A DNA stretch of 64,000 nucleotides from Prevotella sp. UBA2809 (GCA_002351725.1 DEHD01000034.1:111147-175146), one strand, 5' to 3'; counted from the first letter of the stretch, positions 7,722-17,271 are shown. The notes: generated by a model from the letters alone, not told the origin. Numbers and translations: made by a program.

Positions 7722-9035
7722 ATGAAACGCTGCTTACTCATATTATTTCTAGCAATAGGTTTTGTTAATATCAAGGCACAGACTGTAGACACTAAGATTG
7801 CTGTCAACAATCAAACTGACGACAAAACCTTTGTGGTGATTGTGTCTAACGAGAATTACAAGAACGAAGAGAGTGTACCTTTTGCCAAAAACGATGGTGA
7901 GGTATTTAAGGTGTATTGTCAGAAGACACTTGGAATACCAGAGAATCATATCCGTTTTTCTCCTGATGCTACACTTGGCGAGATGAACTATGCTATATAT
8001 TGGCTGGGCAATATGCTTAAGGCTTACGATGGTGAGGCAAGGGCAATAGTGTATTATTCTGGTCATGGCATGCCTGATGAGAGTGGTAAGGAGGCTTATC
8101 TGCTGCCTGTTGATGGTTTTAGTCAATCTACCGAGGGAGCACTGAGCACCAAGAGCCTATACAAAAAGTTGGGCGAGATGAATTCCAAGCATATCGTAGT
8201 TTTTCTTGATGCCTGCTTTAGTGGAGCCAAGCGCGATGGCAAGATGTTGGCTTCATCGCGTGGTGTGGCTATCAAGGCTAAGACCGATCCTGTGAGCGAC
8301 AACACAGTAGTGTTCTCAGCCGCACAAGGAGATGAAACTGCTTATCCGTTTAAGAGTCAGCGACATGGACTCTTCACCTATTATATATTAGACAAGATGC
8401 AGCAATCTGGTGGCAGCACTACCCTAGGCGAATTGTCTGACTATGTAACCCAGAACGTGAAGCGCAAGGCGGTAGTAGAAAACAATGGAAAGAGCCAAAC
8501 TCCTACCATTATTGCTTCTAGTGGCAACAATAATTGGCGTGATTGGCGATTTGCAGAATCAGCTGCCAAGAAATACGAAGACCGTGTGGTTACTCTCGAT
8601 CAGCCTGCAGCTAAACCTGCTCCAACCCCAGCTCCTGCACCTGTGGTTAATCCTGAATCGAGGCCAATTGTTCAGGCTGCCTCTAATAGCAACAGTGCAG
8701 AAGTGTCGCAGCTTGTTATCGATGGAAAGAAGGCTATGCGAGCAATGAACTATCAGAAGGCAAAGAAGTGTTTCGCTGAGGCTGCCGAGCAAGGTGACAT
8801 CGAAGCCAACTACCAGTTGGGAATGCTATATTCCAACAGTAACTTTGATGGTTGCAATCGTGAAACAGCTACCAAATACTTCACCATAGCGGCCAATAGC
8901 AACCATACTGAGGCTATGTTCCAGACTGGCATGATGTATCTGGGAATAGATAACGTTGAGGCTAAATCGTGGTTGCGTAAAGCGGCAGCCAATGGTCATA
9001 CCCAGGCAATAAAGCAATTATCTAAAATGAAATAA
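7722..9035 (+). CDS. Secreted caspase-fold peptidase (C14) with Sel1-like repeats
   Basis: A 437-residue protein with a clear signal peptide (MKRCLLILFLAIGFVNIKAQ, cut after about 20). The caspase-fold catalytic pair is visible: His115 in VYYSGHGMPD and Cys165 in FLDACFSG. A proline/alanine-rich linker (about 290-310) follows, then Sel1/TPR-like repeats from about 325 to the end (GDIEANYQLGMLY, NHTEAMFQTGMMYLG, ANGHTQAIKQL). It should act in the periplasm or at the envelope; the target is unknown. It is the first gene of an operon whose other products include a kinase-like protein, an AAA+ protein and an FHA protein, which suggests phospho-signalling linked to proteolysis. Both catalytic motifs are intact, so it is probably active. 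Confidence 0.9.
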   Translation: MKRCLLILFLAIGFVNIKAQTVDTKIAVNNQTDDKTFVVIVSNENYKNEESVPFAKNDGEVFKVYCQKTLGIPENHIRFSPDATLGEMNYAIYWLGNMLKAYDGEARAIVYYSGHGMPDESGKEAYLLPVDGFSQSTEGALSTKSLYKKLGEMNSKHIVVFLDACFSGAKRDGKMLASSRGVAIKAKTDPVSDNTVVFSAAQGDETAYPFKSQRHGLFTYYILDKMQQSGGSTTLGELSDYVTQNVKRKAVVENNGKSQTPTIIASSGNNNWRDWRFAESAAKKYEDRVVTLDQPAAKPAPTPAPAPVVNPESRPIVQAASNSNSAEVSQLVIDGKKAMRAMNYQKAKKCFAEAAEQGDIEANYQLGMLYSNSNFDGCNRETATKYFTIAANSNHTEAMFQTGMMYLGIDNVEAKSWLRKAAANGHTQAIKQLSKMK

Positions 9036-9063
9036 TAACCTAACATTTTAAAAATTCAACATT

Positions 9064-9576
9064 ATGAAAAAGATTCTTTTGACACTTATGGCGGTTTTCG
9101 CCTTTGGTTTGCAGAACATTTGTGCACAGAATGCTCCTCTGAAGATTGTGACTAATAATCCAGACTTTACAATTAAGGTAAAACGTTGTGCTGCTAGTGG
9201 AAAGACTGTTGTACTTGACTTAATACTCAACAATGTTGGAACTAACGATGTTGATGTTTATCGTATTGCAGGTGGATATTATTCATCAATTATTGGCTAT
9301 AAAGAAAATTCTGAAGCATACGATGATGAGGGCAATATGTACCAAGGAAGAAACTTTAAGGTTAAAATAGCCAACAGACCCGAATATAGCTATGAAGAAA
9401 CAGGCAAATTCAGTATTCCTGTGGGCGTCCCCATGCGTTTAAGCATCCAGATTGATGGTGTTCCTCAATCTGCAGAAAGCATTGCGAGACTTAAATTAAT
9501 TGTAACTTGCAGTGCATGGGGCTTAGATTGTGAAAAGCCGGTTAGAATCAGTAATATCCCCATTGCTCGCGATTGA
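9064..9576 (+). CDS. Small secreted protein, beta-rich, unknown function
   Basis: A 170-residue protein with an N-terminal signal peptide (MKKILLTLMAVFAFGLQNICAQ). The mature part alternates hydrophobic strands and turns (VVLDLILNNVGTNDVDVY; RLKLIVTCSAW) and resembles an Ig-like beta-sandwich. It has only four cysteines, one of them in the signal peptide. I do not recognise a family. It lies 28 bp after the caspase gene and before the zinc-ribbon gene, so it belongs to the same operon. A periplasmic partner of the caspase is possible but unproven. Confidence 0.75.
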   Translation: MKKILLTLMAVFAFGLQNICAQNAPLKIVTNNPDFTIKVKRCAASGKTVVLDLILNNVGTNDVDVYRIAGGYYSSIIGYKENSEAYDDEGNMYQGRNFKVKIANRPEYSYEETGKFSIPVGVPMRLSIQIDGVPQSAESIARLKLIVTCSAWGLDCEKPVRISNIPIARD

Positions 9577-9627
9577 TTAGAACCACGAGAAGGCTGTGTA
9601 TAAAACTTGATAGTTAATATAACAATC

Positions 9628-10311
9628 ATGCAGAAACAGGCGGAGCAGGAAACTAAAAAGACAAGGGTTGATTCTGGTGGACATCAGAAACTTGTTGGTG
9701 GAGCTGGCATGAAGTGTCCTCATTGCGGCGAACTGGTGAATCCTCATCTTGAATTATGTCCATTATGTGGTTATCCGCTCCATTTTGACCATTGCACATT
9801 CTGTGGTGCTCCGATGGCGCCAGACGAGAAATTTTGTTCAGAGTGCGGCAATTCTACTCAAGGTATCTTATGTCCAAAATGTGGTACTTTGAATTTTCGA
9901 AGTTTCTGTAGCAACTGTCATGAGCCGCTTGATGATTTGGCTTCAGAGGCTATTGCTCAAGCCGAATCTTCCCCTGATTATCAGGAGATTAAACGAATGG
10001 TAGAAGATTTGGACAACGTATCGGAAGGGGAATTCTCTCTTAAACTGGCGAAACTCAATGATGCCCTGAAACGTATGCAGCCTCCAGCAAACCTGACTCC
10101 TCAAATGGAACGAAACTTCTTTAGTGCCCGCGACGTGATGCACAGGCAGAAAGTAAAGAGAATACAAGAAGTTCCATTGGGGTGGGTTTGCAACTATTGC
10201 GGTTGCCTGCATGGCTGTCCAGAGCAGTGCGTTTCGCCAGAACTGGGTGGAGAATGGATTGTTGGTAGCGTTGAGACAATTGATGAGGTGGAGAGATGGA
10301 GTAAAGAATAA
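9628..10311 (+). CDS. Multi-zinc-ribbon protein
   Basis: 227 residues from the ATG at 9628; an in-frame TTG at 9607 is less likely. Several CxxC knuckles follow one another: CPHC/CPLC, CTFC/CSEC, CPKC/CSNC, then a helical middle part and a last CNYC with a CPEQC near the end. This is the double-zinc-ribbon type that often serves as a protein-protein interaction module. There is no signal peptide, so it is cytoplasmic. Zinc ribbons also begin the AAA+ and FHA proteins encoded downstream, which argues that these proteins assemble together. No enzymatic motif is present. An internal Met before CPHC (9709) is an alternative start. Confidence 0.8.
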   Translation: MQKQAEQETKKTRVDSGGHQKLVGGAGMKCPHCGELVNPHLELCPLCGYPLHFDHCTFCGAPMAPDEKFCSECGNSTQGILCPKCGTLNFRSFCSNCHEPLDDLASEAIAQAESSPDYQEIKRMVEDLDNVSEGEFSLKLAKLNDALKRMQPPANLTPQMERNFFSARDVMHRQKVKRIQEVPLGWVCNYCGCLHGCPEQCVSPELGGEWIVGSVETIDEVERWSKE

Positions 10312-10316
10312 GATAT

Positions 10317-12707
10317 ATGACAGACCATGACAACAACAAGAGTCTGCAGGATGCAATGGATGCGCCTACGCCAATGGATGCACCAACTCCTGTGGATGAA
10401 CCGACGCCTGTAGACGGACCTTTATCAATTGACGGGTCTGATAATGCCACTGTTGAAGACCAACAAATATGGACATTCAAACTGAATGGCCAACAATATT
10501 TAAACGGGCAACTCATCAGAAAGGGCGAAAAGGGGCATGCTGACATTTACTTGGTTGAATCCGAGCAAATGCCAGGAAAGAAAGTCATGCTGAAACTATA
10601 TAATAAGAACATAAAGCCTAAGGATATCAATGCTATCGACAGAATAAGCCGGATAACAACCTTGGATCAGGAAGTTATTCAACTGGTACCTATTCTGGAA
10701 TATGGATGGTATAAAGATGCCGATTCTGAGCAAGATCGATTTTACGAACTGCAGGCCTATATGGAAGGTGGCTCATTAGATGGGCTACCCAACAACACCT
10801 CTGCCGAAACTCTATTTACAATCATAAAGTCTTTATGCAAAGCGCTATATCAGCTTAATTTTGCCTGTGGTATTCGTCATGGTGATTTCAAGGTGAGTAA
10901 CCTTTTCTTGACTAGCAAGGATGATGGGCGTGTATTAATCGGCGATTTCGACAATGCTGCTTGCAAAGGGGTGGGAACCAAAGATAAGGCTGCCTTTACA
11001 GATGATTACATCAAGATGGGCGAGATGCTGAAACGCTTCAATGTGATGAAGAACAATCAGTCATTTGCCGATCTGCAGCTTATTCTGGAAACCAGCGGTT
11101 GCAGTTGGCGTGATGTGGCAGAGTGGGTTGGCGAATATGAACACCACAATGCTCATGAAGGTATAGAGGACGTATCATATCTGCCACTTGAGGTAATATC
11201 TTGTATTGCGGAGCAAGAAGCGCTTAATTATGGATGTTTGGGGCAGAAGGACTTCTGTACATCTGTTTTTTCGGAGTTATTAGAGAATAGTGGATTTTCT
11301 CAACAGGCCGATTGGGCTCAGCATTGTCTGGTTGATCAGATTCAGAACCACAATGGTTGTGCACCCTATTCCAAATATACTGCTGTCTGGAAATTCGTGG
11401 CAGGTCTGAAACCACAGGATCAACCACCTGTTTTCAAGATAGAAGATGTTGTGATAGTTAATCCCGACGAATTGAAATCTAAAAAGGTAGATAAGTTCCT
11501 GATTTTGGATGCTTTGGATAATGGCCATCTGAAAGATTGGCTATCCATATTCTTCCATGAGGATCCATGGAAGAGCTTCAAAAAGAAGTATGACTATGAG
11601 CATGCTATAGAGGACTACCTTAAATTTGTAAAACAGCTTAATCCGACAGATGAGAATGTAAAGCGCCTTTCTGAAGCCCGAGGAGAAATTTCGAAAGCCT
11701 CGAGTGGTGTGAAGATTTGGCAATTGGTCATCCGCATAGCTCAGGTAGTTGGTTGTCTGCTCTTTTTTATTCCATCTTTGCTTTTCTTGTGGTGGATAAT
11801 AAGTTTGGGTATGCCTTTCGATGGGCGTCCTGCCTCACATGCTTTTGGAGCCGGGCTTGTCTTTATAGGTTGTATGGTGGCGGGGCTTATTTATTACACG
11901 TTCTCCTTTGGCTACCGAAGAACAGGATGTGGGTGCTTGATTTTGGGAGCTGCTGGTGCCATAATTGCTTCTGTACTCTACTTTGTCATTATGCTCAACA
12001 TCGACAAATGGCTGCCCTATTTGCCTTGGTTGTTTGTCTTCGTCATCCTGTTTGCAGGCGTCCTGATGTTCTGGCGAATCATCTTTGCCAAGAACCTGCG
12101 CGCAAGTGGTGGACTGTTTGTTACTGATCCCAAAGATAATCCTGATATATGGACGGTACAGCCGCTCTATTATGCTTTCGACTTGAGTTCCAACGGCTAT
12201 AACTTCCGTCAAGGCAATACTCTACATTCTCTGCCGAGTCAGTATCGTGCGGCTTTGAAGTTGATGTTACAACAGATGCTTATCCCTATTGTGATGGCTT
12301 GGGGCATGTGGTTGGGCTATAAGGCTATAACACCAGAGTTGGGTGGAACTAAACTCACAACTATTGAGGACCAAAGGGCAGAACTCGCAGGTGAATGGAA
12401 AGGAACATTCGACAACAAGGAGGCTGTGATGCTGGTTGTGAACACGACCCCAGATAGTTTACTGGTATCGATGACGGTGACATTCAAGAAACCGCTTACC
12501 CAGACTTTTACGGGCAAATTTGTTGACCTGAAAGTATTATTGGAAAATGAGACGCCCGACGACGGTGTGCTGGATGGCAGGATAGCAGGAACACTCGAGG
12601 GTGATAGCTTGGATTCGTTTGTTGGCGTATATGAGAATTACAAGAATGGTAAGACCTATCAGATAGTTTTAAAAAAGCAAATAGCAGAAAATGATTCAGT
12701 GCAATAA
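10317..12707 (+). CDS. Membrane-anchored Ser/Thr protein kinase-like protein
   Basis: A 796-residue protein. An N-terminal hexapeptide repeat (DAPTPM/DAPTPV/DEPTPV, about residues 15-34) precedes a kinase-like fold. The glycine-loop region is GEKGHADIYLVE, the ATP-binding lysine is probably Lys93 (VMLKLY), the catalytic loop is HGDFKVSN (His188, Asp190, Asn195), and the metal-binding motif reads GDFDNA (Asp210), so the usual DFG is DFD. Residues after ~460 contain about five membrane segments, and the C-terminal ~120 residues form a soluble beta-rich domain (LAGEWKGTFDNKEAVML). The core residues for phosphotransfer are kept. The stop overlaps the AAA+ start by 17 bp. With an FHA protein in the same operon, a kinase/phosphothreonine-reader circuit is a reasonable inference. 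Confidence 0.82.
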   Translation: MTDHDNNKSLQDAMDAPTPMDAPTPVDEPTPVDGPLSIDGSDNATVEDQQIWTFKLNGQQYLNGQLIRKGEKGHADIYLVESEQMPGKKVMLKLYNKNIKPKDINAIDRISRITTLDQEVIQLVPILEYGWYKDADSEQDRFYELQAYMEGGSLDGLPNNTSAETLFTIIKSLCKALYQLNFACGIRHGDFKVSNLFLTSKDDGRVLIGDFDNAACKGVGTKDKAAFTDDYIKMGEMLKRFNVMKNNQSFADLQLILETSGCSWRDVAEWVGEYEHHNAHEGIEDVSYLPLEVISCIAEQEALNYGCLGQKDFCTSVFSELLENSGFSQQADWAQHCLVDQIQNHNGCAPYSKYTAVWKFVAGLKPQDQPPVFKIEDVVIVNPDELKSKKVDKFLILDALDNGHLKDWLSIFFHEDPWKSFKKKYDYEHAIEDYLKFVKQLNPTDENVKRLSEARGEISKASSGVKIWQLVIRIAQVVGCLLFFIPSLLFLWWIISLGMPFDGRPASHAFGAGLVFIGCMVAGLIYYTFSFGYRRTGCGCLILGAAGAIIASVLYFVIMLNIDKWLPYLPWLFVFVILFAGVLMFWRIIFAKNLRASGGLFVTDPKDNPDIWTVQPLYYAFDLSSNGYNFRQGNTLHSLPSQYRAALKLMLQQMLIPIVMAWGMWLGYKAITPELGGTKLTTIEDQRAELAGEWKGTFDNKEAVMLVVNTTPDSLLVSMTVTFKKPLTQTFTGKFVDLKVLLENETPDDGVLDGRIAGTLEGDSLDSFVGVYENYKNGKTYQIVLKKQIAENDSVQ

Positions 12708-15180
12708 ATGTAAGGCTGACAACCGAGACGAGGCTCTCTACTGCCGTCGTTGTGGAGAAAAGTTGCCCGATCAGGGTGAAGACCTGTTACATCAGATTAT
12801 AGGTCAGGATGAGGTTGTGAATGAGATTCGCAATCGTGCCAACTTTTATTTGGCCTGTAAAGGCAACAACGACAAGCAACGTCCAGAAATGGATATGCTT
12901 TTGCTAGGTAGTAGTGGCACAGGCAAAGACTTTATTGCTCAGATTATTCAGGACTATTTCTTTAAAAAAGGTATTGTAAATAAGCAATGGACTCGTGTTG
13001 ATGCACCTGACTTCAATCAGTGGATAGAGAATAAAACCATTGATGATTTCAAGCAGATGGGTGGTGGTATCCTATTTATTAATAATGTGGATCAACTGAT
13101 GACATCTGATAGCGGTATAATGCCGATTGACACTCTGTTAAGTAGAATGGAAGAGTGGGAAAACGATAGTCAGGCTGGCTGGAATACTTATCCCATCATT
13201 ATCTTTGCTGGTTTGCGAGGAGTGGTAGAGGAGTATTTTAAGGAGAAACCAGCAGGATTGAACCGATTTGCTCATCCTATCCTGAAGCTAAAGGATATGA
13301 ATGCAGTTACCCTTTCGGAGGTTTGTCGCCAACACTTGGCTGATAAAGGGTTCTCGTTATCGCCAGATGCTGATAAACGCTTGTTGGGCTACTTCCGTTA
13401 TGTGGTAAGAAACATGGATGCTGGGTTCCGTAATGCTTTCGAGGCAAAATATAAAGGCGAGGAAATACGTCGGTTGGCCATGAGCTCAGGACATGGAAGA
13501 GTTGTTCAAGCTAGCGATATAGAAGGAAAGGTGTATGAACCTAAGACCTTTGACCAGATACTGGAAGAACTAGATGACTTTGTAGGTATAGAGGATGTAA
13601 AGCATGCAATGCATAAAATAGTGCGTTCGGTAGAACAACAGAAAAGAGAACATCCGGATTCCCAACCTAAGGTTACCAATCAGTTCGTTTTTTTTGGAAA
13701 CCCTGGAACGGGTAAGACTACCGTTGCACGACTCTTTGGCGAAATGCTTTACGAGTTAGGCGTATTGCCTGGTGGTCAATTCATAGAGGTGACGCGCGAA
13801 GATCTTGTGGGCAGATATATTGGCGAGACGGCTCCAAAAACCATGCAAGTAGTTGATAATGCCATGGGGGGCGTGTTGTTTATTGATGAAGCATATACTT
13901 TGGCAACTGGTGGTGACAACGACTTTGGCAGGGAGGCTATTAATGCCCTGCTTAAACCTGTAGAAGAACGTCGTGGTGAGTTTATATGTATTGTGGCAGG
14001 CTACACAAAGGAGATGCAGGACTTTTTAAAGGCAAACTCTGGTGTGGACAGTAGATTTGACTATAAAATAAACTTTGCAGACTACACGCCACAACAGATG
14101 ACGGACATCTTCCTTGGTATGATGAAAAAGGAAAAATATAGTCTTGATGCTGAGGCTACCCAGCGTTTGCCAAAGTTCTTTGAAACGATGTATAATAAAC
14201 GTACAGCCAACTGGGGTAATGCACGTGAGGTTCGCAACACCTTTACATCTGCTGTATCCCGTCACAAAGAACGGCTTAGTGACCAGCCAGATGATATGAT
14301 ACTGACCACTACCGATATTGAGGGCGATAATGCTAAGCAAATGGTGGATCTCGACAGCCTTATGACCGAGCTAGATCGAGACTTTGTGGGTATGGAAGAG
14401 GTTAAGAATTTCATTATCGACATTGGTAACAAGAAAAATTTCATTGAGCGTAGATTGCGTCGTGGACTGAATCCAGACACGCGCATTGGTATGAATCTGG
14501 TACTGATGGGTAATCCTGGTACTGGCAAGACGGAGATTGCGCGAAGAATTGGGAAGATACTCTATGCCATGAACGTGCTTCAAACCCCAGAGATTATAGA
14601 GAGACAGCGCAAGGACATTATAGGCGAGTATCTAAATCAGGCCGATAAGAACATGAATAAGATCTTCGATCTGGCATTGGGCGGTACGCTATTTATCGAT
14701 GAGGCATATACGCTCGTCGCGCGTGATTATCATGGTGGAGTTGATACAGAGGGTCGTAAGGCTCTTGAAGTTCTTATGCAGCGCATGAACGATGACAAAG
14801 GTAAATTGTGTGTCATCATGGCTGGTTATCAGAAGGAAATGCAGGACTTCATAAATGTCAATCAAGGTTTCGAGCGTCGTATTGATAAAATAATCAGTTT
14901 GCCCGACTACTCGGTAGACCAATTGCAACAGATATTCATGAAGGTGATGGCAAAGAGTAGCGACCAATTGAAACTTGCGCCTGGAGCTGAGGATGCTTTG
15001 AAGCAGAAAATTGTTAGAATGCTCAGCAATCGTGATGCTAACTGGGGTAATGCAGGTGAGATGCCTAAATTATATAAGCAGGTTAAGGATAGGATGGAGG
15101 CAAGGTTGCTGAATGTGCCTGACGATGAACTCTCTAATGAGGATTATGTAACCCTGCTTCCCAAAGACTTTGACTTCTAA
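12691..15180 (+). CDS. Zinc-ribbon protein with three tandem AAA+ modules (CbxX/SpoVK type)
   Basis: 829 residues. An N-terminal zinc ribbon (CNKC near residue 4, CRRC near 18) is followed by three AAA+ domains. Module 1 has Walker A GSSGTGKD (72-79), but its Walker B reads GGGILFINNVDQ, with Asn in place of the catalytic acidic pair. Modules 2 and 3 have GNPGTGKT (about 337 and 606) and intact LFIDEAYTL Walker B motifs, and they are clearly repeats of each other in the CbxX/CfqX-SpoVK family. Such ATPases remodel protein complexes. Module 1 probably binds but does not hydrolyse ATP. The gene overlaps the kinase-like gene by 17 bp, so the two products are likely made in step. The substrate is not known. 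Confidence 0.9.
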   Translation: MIQCNKCKADNRDEALYCRRCGEKLPDQGEDLLHQIIGQDEVVNEIRNRANFYLACKGNNDKQRPEMDMLLLGSSGTGKDFIAQIIQDYFFKKGIVNKQWTRVDAPDFNQWIENKTIDDFKQMGGGILFINNVDQLMTSDSGIMPIDTLLSRMEEWENDSQAGWNTYPIIIFAGLRGVVEEYFKEKPAGLNRFAHPILKLKDMNAVTLSEVCRQHLADKGFSLSPDADKRLLGYFRYVVRNMDAGFRNAFEAKYKGEEIRRLAMSSGHGRVVQASDIEGKVYEPKTFDQILEELDDFVGIEDVKHAMHKIVRSVEQQKREHPDSQPKVTNQFVFFGNPGTGKTTVARLFGEMLYELGVLPGGQFIEVTREDLVGRYIGETAPKTMQVVDNAMGGVLFIDEAYTLATGGDNDFGREAINALLKPVEERRGEFICIVAGYTKEMQDFLKANSGVDSRFDYKINFADYTPQQMTDIFLGMMKKEKYSLDAEATQRLPKFFETMYNKRTANWGNAREVRNTFTSAVSRHKERLSDQPDDMILTTTDIEGDNAKQMVDLDSLMTELDRDFVGMEEVKNFIIDIGNKKNFIERRLRRGLNPDTRIGMNLVLMGNPGTGKTEIARRIGKILYAMNVLQTPEIIERQRKDIIGEYLNQADKNMNKIFDLALGGTLFIDEAYTLVARDYHGGVDTEGRKALEVLMQRMNDDKGKLCVIMAGYQKEMQDFINVNQGFERRIDKIISLPDYSVDQLQQIFMKVMAKSSDQLKLAPGAEDALKQKIVRMLSNRDANWGNAGEMPKLYKQVKDRMEARLLNVPDDELSNEDYVTLLPKDFDF

Positions 15181-15210
15181 GACATATACCTAATTTATAT
15201 ATGAGCGAAT

Positions 15211-15744
15211 ATGAAACAGTGTCCACATTGTAAATCAGAAATACTTAACGATAGCATCTATTGCGACCGTTGCGGACAACACCTTATGATCTGTAGCGAT
15301 TGTGGCACCTTTGCACGCGGAAAATTCTGTCCCAACTGTGGTGGCAAGAACATCATCGATCCGCTGGAATATGAACAGATGCAGCAAACTCAGTCTGTTG
15401 CTCATGCCGCATCTGTTGCAGCAGCACCTGTTGCTATGCAACCCATTCAACTCATTTCTGCCGACGGTAGTATTGTGCTGAAAATAGACGATGCTACCCA
15501 ACAGTATATGATTGGTCGCAAGTCACCCCAATTTGCTTACGACCTGCTGTCGTGTAGCAGAATGTCGAGAGAGCATGCCACAATCTGTTGGAACCAGACT
15601 GCTGGCGTTTGGCAGGTAACCGATGTTGGTTCTACTCATGGTACGTTCGTTAATGACCAACGGATAACCCCACATGTAGCCTGCACAATTAGTAATGGCG
15701 ACAAGGTTACTTTTGCAAACTATGAGTTCAATATTAAAGTTTAA
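15211..15744 (+). CDS. Zinc-ribbon and FHA-domain phosphothreonine-binding protein
   Basis: 177 residues. N-terminal zinc ribbons (CPHC/CDRC then CSDC/CPNC, residues 4-48) are joined by an alanine-rich linker to a C-terminal FHA domain. The FHA signature residues are present: IGRK, SREHA and GSTHGTFVN. These recognise phosphothreonine peptides. There is no signal peptide. It is in the operon of the kinase-like protein, the natural source of a phosphorylated partner, and shares zinc ribbons with two other gene products. It is likely the reader of the kinase signal, docking through the ribbons. The start at 15211 follows a 30-bp gap from the AAA+ gene. Confidence 0.92.
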   Translation: MKQCPHCKSEILNDSIYCDRCGQHLMICSDCGTFARGKFCPNCGGKNIIDPLEYEQMQQTQSVAHAASVAAAPVAMQPIQLISADGSIVLKIDDATQQYMIGRKSPQFAYDLLSCSRMSREHATICWNQTAGVWQVTDVGSTHGTFVNDQRITPHVACTISNGDKVTFANYEFNIKV

Positions 15745-15762
15745 CATAAATTTATTACTACT

Positions 15763-16437
15763 ATGTCATTATCATTAATTCTTTCCTGGATTTATCTGTT
15801 TGGACCGCTGGTATTAGCTGGCTTGGCAGTATGGACTCGTATCAACAAACGTCATCCTAACACAGCAGGTTATGTTTCGAATGCTACAAAGTTTACTACG
15901 TGGTTGTTCTTCTTAGCAATCATAGGTTTCATTCTTCTTCTTATTTGGAACGCTGTCTCTGATGAATTCAAAATGCCAGTAATGAATAATGGAAATTACT
16001 GGTTAACAATACCTATTTGTATCGTGCTCTACATCTGCTATTATATCATCGCCTTCAAGCCTGTTACGGCAGAGGAGTTAGAATCTATAAAGAGCAAAAA
16101 TGGTAGAATAGTAGAGTTTAGTGGTTCGCTCGCTACTGGCCTTTTAGGTGCACTTGCAGGTATGTGTGCCGGATTTGTGGCTATAGTCCTTGAAGTGCTC
16201 AATCCATGGGTGCTAATTAAGCAAGTTGGCAATACACTTACTTATGCTGCTAAAGGCACAATGGGATTCGTAACAAGTTTTATAGCTGGAGCCTTTGTAA
16301 TCCTTGCAGTATTGGTTATTGTGCTTTGGGGGGCATTCTTCCTACCTATCATTGGAATGTTTGTTCTGCCCGCATGTGGCATAATCAGATTCCTGATTAA
16401 CTCATATAAATATAAAGACGGTCCGAAAACTATCTAA
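15763..16437 (+). CDS. Polytopic membrane protein, unknown function
   Basis: A 224-residue protein with five or six strongly hydrophobic segments (for example LILSWIYLFGPLVLAGLAVW; WLFFLAIIGFILLLIW; LAVLVIVLWGAFFLPIIGMF). A short charged loop lies near residue 110 (TAEELESIKSKNG). No transport or enzyme motif is recognised. It starts 18 bp after the FHA gene and is followed 11 bp later by a second membrane-protein gene. The pair probably forms the membrane part of the system encoded by this operon. Confidence 0.78.
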   Translation: MSLSLILSWIYLFGPLVLAGLAVWTRINKRHPNTAGYVSNATKFTTWLFFLAIIGFILLLIWNAVSDEFKMPVMNNGNYWLTIPICIVLYICYYIIAFKPVTAEELESIKSKNGRIVEFSGSLATGLLGALAGMCAGFVAIVLEVLNPWVLIKQVGNTLTYAAKGTMGFVTSFIAGAFVILAVLVIVLWGAFFLPIIGMFVLPACGIIRFLINSYKYKDGPKTI

Positions 16438-16448
16438 ATTATTGGAAT

Positions 16449-17249
16449 ATGGTAGAAAAAGAAGTGATAGCAGAAGTTCCTGGCTTTTTCGGAACATTGA
16501 CACCTTACATCATAATTGCTGTATTAATACTTGCTGCTTATGCAATGAGTTTTTACAGAGAGGAAAAAGAAGAGCATTCCAGCCTATGGAAAGCTTTGGC
16601 CGTAGCCATTCCTACATGTCTTGGCATTGCGGCAGTAATTGAGGTTTTGGCTTTTAAGTTTGTCGGTACCGATGCTATTTGGTGGTGCGACGGCGACCGT
16701 TATGGATTCTGGATGGGTGTTCTGCTCATTCTTCCGTTGTTTCTCTTCGTTGTCTTGCAGTTCTTAAGTCTAAAGGCGTACAATAGGTTCCTCTTTAGTA
16801 GAGAAAATGATATCAGACATATCTGCATCAAGCCTGCCGCATGGGCGTTGATACTGGTTGTACCTGTGTTTTTCATCATTTTCTGTATCTGCTTAGCTTA
16901 TGGCTGGAAGGACGATAAGGCTGTTATGGCTATGTTGGGTATTCCTGCTGTTATGTTGATTATAGGCTTGGCTATCTCCTTCTATAAGAATATCAAACTG
17001 TTCGGATTGAGTGCAGGTTTGGTAATGTCTGCCTTTTGTGTGGTTTATGTCCTTGGCGATATTGCTGCTGTAGGTTTCTGCGCCATTGCTATCTGGAAGC
17101 TTATCGTGCAAGTCTTGACAGGAATTGGCGGCGTTTTCCTGTGTGTCTTAGGCGCCTCAAAGATGGGATTATTTGATGGTATGGACAAGCAGGCAAAGAA
17201 GGAATGGGATAAGTATTATAAGGATCCACGTAATCAAATTCACTATTAG
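16449..17249 (+). CDS. Polytopic membrane protein, unknown function
   Basis: A 266-residue protein with about seven membrane segments (near residues 15-35, 50-70, 90-110, 135-155, 165-185, 190-210 and 215-240) and a short charged C-terminal tail (KQAKKEWDKYYKDPRNQ). No family is recognised. It is the last gene of the operon and is followed by a perfect 12-bp-stem terminator. Its close spacing to the preceding membrane-protein gene suggests a joint complex. Confidence 0.78.
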   Translation: MVEKEVIAEVPGFFGTLTPYIIIAVLILAAYAMSFYREEKEEHSSLWKALAVAIPTCLGIAAVIEVLAFKFVGTDAIWWCDGDRYGFWMGVLLILPLFLFVVLQFLSLKAYNRFLFSRENDIRHICIKPAAWALILVVPVFFIIFCICLAYGWKDDKAVMAMLGIPAVMLIIGLAISFYKNIKLFGLSAGLVMSAFCVVYVLGDIAAVGFCAIAIWKLIVQVLTGIGGVFLCVLGASKMGLFDGMDKQAKKEWDKYYKDPRNQIHY

Positions 17250-17271
17250 TGCGATGACTCTGTAAACAAAG

